From assembly GCA_046590195.1 (NCBI GenBank), contig JBKJTP010000110.1, positions 1 through 7,594 on the forward strand: a stretch of 7,594 nt of DNA, written 5' to 3'. Made by a program: the position numbers and the translations under genes. Below are positions 6,224-7,594 of the stretch, in pieces (positions within the stretch are counted from its first letter, which is position 1; each line of letters starts with the position of its first letter). The notes below the pieces were generated by a model. That model saw nothing but the letters and a program-made list of their open reading frames with translations, searched no databases and was not told the origin of the DNA. The DNA comes from JBKJTP01 sp046590195 (GTDB lineage Bacteria; Bacteroidota; Ignavibacteria; Palsa-1295).

Positions 6224-7279
6224 ATGAGTACTCTCGAGAGTCCCGAAGTACAGACCGCTCCTCAGACAAAGCAAGCTGCCACCGGCCGCACACGTGTTGC
6301 CATCGTCTTTACCGGCGGCACCATCGCGATGACGCAGGATAACAAGAACGGCGTAAAGCCGCAGCTCTCTGGCAGACAGATCCTCGACCGGGTACCTGAA
6401 GTGTTACAGTATCTGCCCGATCTCGATATCGAGGTCCACGATTTTTCTACGCTGCCTGGACCGCACATCTCACCCGAGATGATGGTCACATTGAGCGAGT
6501 TCGTCAAGGTCATTGCCGAGCGATGCGATGGCGTCGTCGTCACGCATGGCACTGACTCGATGGAGGAGAGCTCGTACTTCATCGATTGCACGATCGGCGA
6601 TCAGGTCACAGCAGTCTTCACTGGCTCGATGCATCCATCGACCGACGCTGCCTGGGATGGCGGACGCAATCTCATCGATGCGCTTGCAGTAGCGGCGACC
6701 AAAGATTTCAAGGGCGATGGTGCGCTTGTCGTGCTCGATAACACGATCCATGCAGCATGTGAGGTGACCAAGTCGCACACGATGCGCAACGACACGTTCG
6801 CATCGCATGACTTTGGCCCGGTCGGCAATGTGAACGTACTCAATGGTACAAAGCCGATGAAGATACGCTCGGCCCAATACCGCACATCGATCCCATTCAA
6901 TGATGAGAATGAGTTGCCGTATGTCGAATTCCTGAAGGTCTATTCGGGTATGGACGATCATCTCTTCGTAGCTGCGCTCAAGAATGGCTGTGCCGGCATT
7001 GTCGTCGAAGCGATGGGCCAGGGCAACGTCCCGCCGGGGGCTGTCAACGGCATCTCGCGCGCATGTGAGATGAATATTCCGGTCGTGATCACGAGCCGCT
7101 GCCAAGCTGGCCCTGTGCGCCCATATTACGCGTATGAAGGTGCTGGGTTGGAATTGCAGAAGCTTGGATGCATCTTCGCTCCGTATCTTACCGGACCGAA
7201 GGCGCGCATCAAGCTGATGCTTGCGATCGCCGCTGGATACGACCAGGAGAAGCTCAAGGAGCTTTTCCCCTGCATATAA
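6224..7279 (+). CDS. L-asparaginase (asparaginase/glutaminase family)
   Basis: It hydrolyses L-asparagine to aspartate and ammonia. Family signatures are complete: VFTGGTIAM (28-36) with the nucleophilic threonine Thr33; VVVTHGTDSMEESSYFID (104-121) with Thr110 and Asp111; and TKSHTMRNDTFAS (182-194) with Lys183 of the second triad. The C-terminal domain has the AMGQGNVPPG loop (263-272), SRCQAGPVRPYYAYEGAGL (291-309) and LTGPKARIKLMLAI (322-335). At 351 residues it is normal length or slightly long. Residues 1-23 are a Ser/Thr/Pro/Gln-rich leader that is not a signal peptide, so the enzyme should be cytoplasmic, like type I (AnsA) enzymes; I do not assign ansA or ansB from sequence alone. 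The start ATG at 6224 is the only one ahead of the first motif, and it lacks a Shine-Dalgarno sequence. An exported-protein gene begins 32 nt downstream with no terminator between. Confidence 0.96.
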   Translation: MSTLESPEVQTAPQTKQAATGRTRVAIVFTGGTIAMTQDNKNGVKPQLSGRQILDRVPEVLQYLPDLDIEVHDFSTLPGPHISPEMMVTLSEFVKVIAERCDGVVVTHGTDSMEESSYFIDCTIGDQVTAVFTGSMHPSTDAAWDGGRNLIDALAVAATKDFKGDGALVVLDNTIHAACEVTKSHTMRNDTFASHDFGPVGNVNVLNGTKPMKIRSAQYRTSIPFNDENELPYVEFLKVYSGMDDHLFVAALKNGCAGIVVEAMGQGNVPPGAVNGISRACEMNIPVVITSRCQAGPVRPYYAYEGAGLELQKLGCIFAPYLTGPKARIKLMLAIAAGYDQEKLKELFPCI

Positions 7280-7311
7280 CTGTCTGGTCTTGACACGAAT
7301 CCTCTGATACG

Positions 7312-7594
7312 TTGAAGACCTCACGTTCGATCAAAACATTACTCGTTCTCCTGCTGGGCTGTGTCGCGTTCGCGGCAGAGACCCCCGCGCAGGAACGCTC
7401 CCTTGTTTTCCTCCCAGAGTCTCCGCGCATCGGGACGCCGAGCAGCAAGTCGCATCGTCCGCAGAAGGGGATCGGGCGGCCGAAGTTCGCGCCACCGCCG
7501 AAGGTGCAGAGCCACAGCACAGTTCTTTCTGAGTTCACGAATTACAAGGTCACAGACTTTCTGCTCGCGGATCAGAATGAGCCGTTCGTCGCGA
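7312..7594 (+). CDS. N-terminal part of an exported protein, TTG start (3' partial)
   Basis: The frame is open from TTG at 7312 to the window edge (94 codons). The nearest upstream in-frame stop is TGA at 7291-7293, with no ATG or GTG start between, so TTG is the only start that keeps the signal peptide. The N-terminus has Lys2, Arg5 and Lys8, then a hydrophobic core (TLLVLLLGCVAFAA, 9-22). Signal peptidase I could cut near AFA|A or after PAQ. Leu-Leu-Gly-Cys at 14-17 is also lipobox-like, so a lipoprotein is possible. A Pro/Lys/Ser-rich stretch (about 38-67) acts as a linker, and TVLSEFTNYKVTDFLLADQNEPFVA begins the mature domain. TDFLLADQNEPFVA has the feel of a propeller blade, but there is too little to name a family. 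It is probably co-transcribed with the asparaginase. Confidence 0.75.
   Translation, partial: MKTSRSIKTLLVLLLGCVAFAAETPAQERSLVFLPESPRIGTPSSKSHRPQKGIGRPKFAPPPKVQSHSTVLSEFTNYKVTDFLLADQNEPFVA

Noticed and set aside
6470..7324. A 284-codon open frame on the minus strand opposite the asparaginase gene.
   Set aside because: The plus strand carries the full asparaginase motif set. The antisense product has no recognisable domain and is Arg/His/Ile-rich, as expected of a mirror of GATC- and CGAT-rich codons.
1..7594. CRISPR array, tRNA/rRNA gene, insertion sequence or phage att site.
   Set aside because: I saw no regularly spaced repeats, no cloverleaf with conserved T-loop, no transposase or integrase sequence, and no long direct repeats flanking a block.

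Overview
The window looks like chromosomal DNA of a Bacteroidota/Chlorobiota-type (FCB group) bacterium of moderate GC content. The strongest sign is the C-terminal type IX secretion sorting domain (YPNP motif, beta-rich tail) on the first gene. Two further points agree with it: no visible start codon has a convincing Shine-Dalgarno sequence, and four of the nine genes begin with a Sec-type signal peptide. Something near the Ignavibacteria/Kapabacteria lineage is my guess, not a demonstrated placement.

Layout. Positions 1-2288 (+) hold the end of a large secreted BNR/Asp-box beta-propeller protein with a T9SS tail. It overlaps by one base a 319-residue exported protein of unknown function. 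A strong bidirectional terminator (2313-2344) separates this pair from a minus-strand block. That block is, in transcription order from 6007 down to 2363: a DUF486 four-helix membrane protein, a small exported hypothetical protein, a perfect 16-bp palindrome, ruvB, a class I O-methyltransferase, a 176-nt gap with two pairs of short direct repeats, and an exported protein joining a carboxypeptidase-regulatory-like domain to a diverged OmpA-like domain. A 216-nt divergent intergenic region (6008-6223) leads to a plus-strand L-asparaginase (6224-7279). After 32 nt comes the start of another exported protein that opens with TTG and runs off the window.

How the genes work together. ruvB (Holliday junction migration) and the O-methyltransferase are 15 nt apart and probably co-transcribed. 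The membrane and exported genes upstream are probably in the same unit, unless the palindrome interrupts it. No obvious pathway links the products; the block looks like an ordinary housekeeping-plus-envelope neighbourhood. I see no defence system, prophage, CRISPR array, RNA gene or insertion sequence.

The points most worth following are the mobile-looking palindrome touching a stop codon, a roughly three-fold excess of GATC across the window, the diverged OmpA-like exported protein, and the easily missed TTG-start gene at the right edge.
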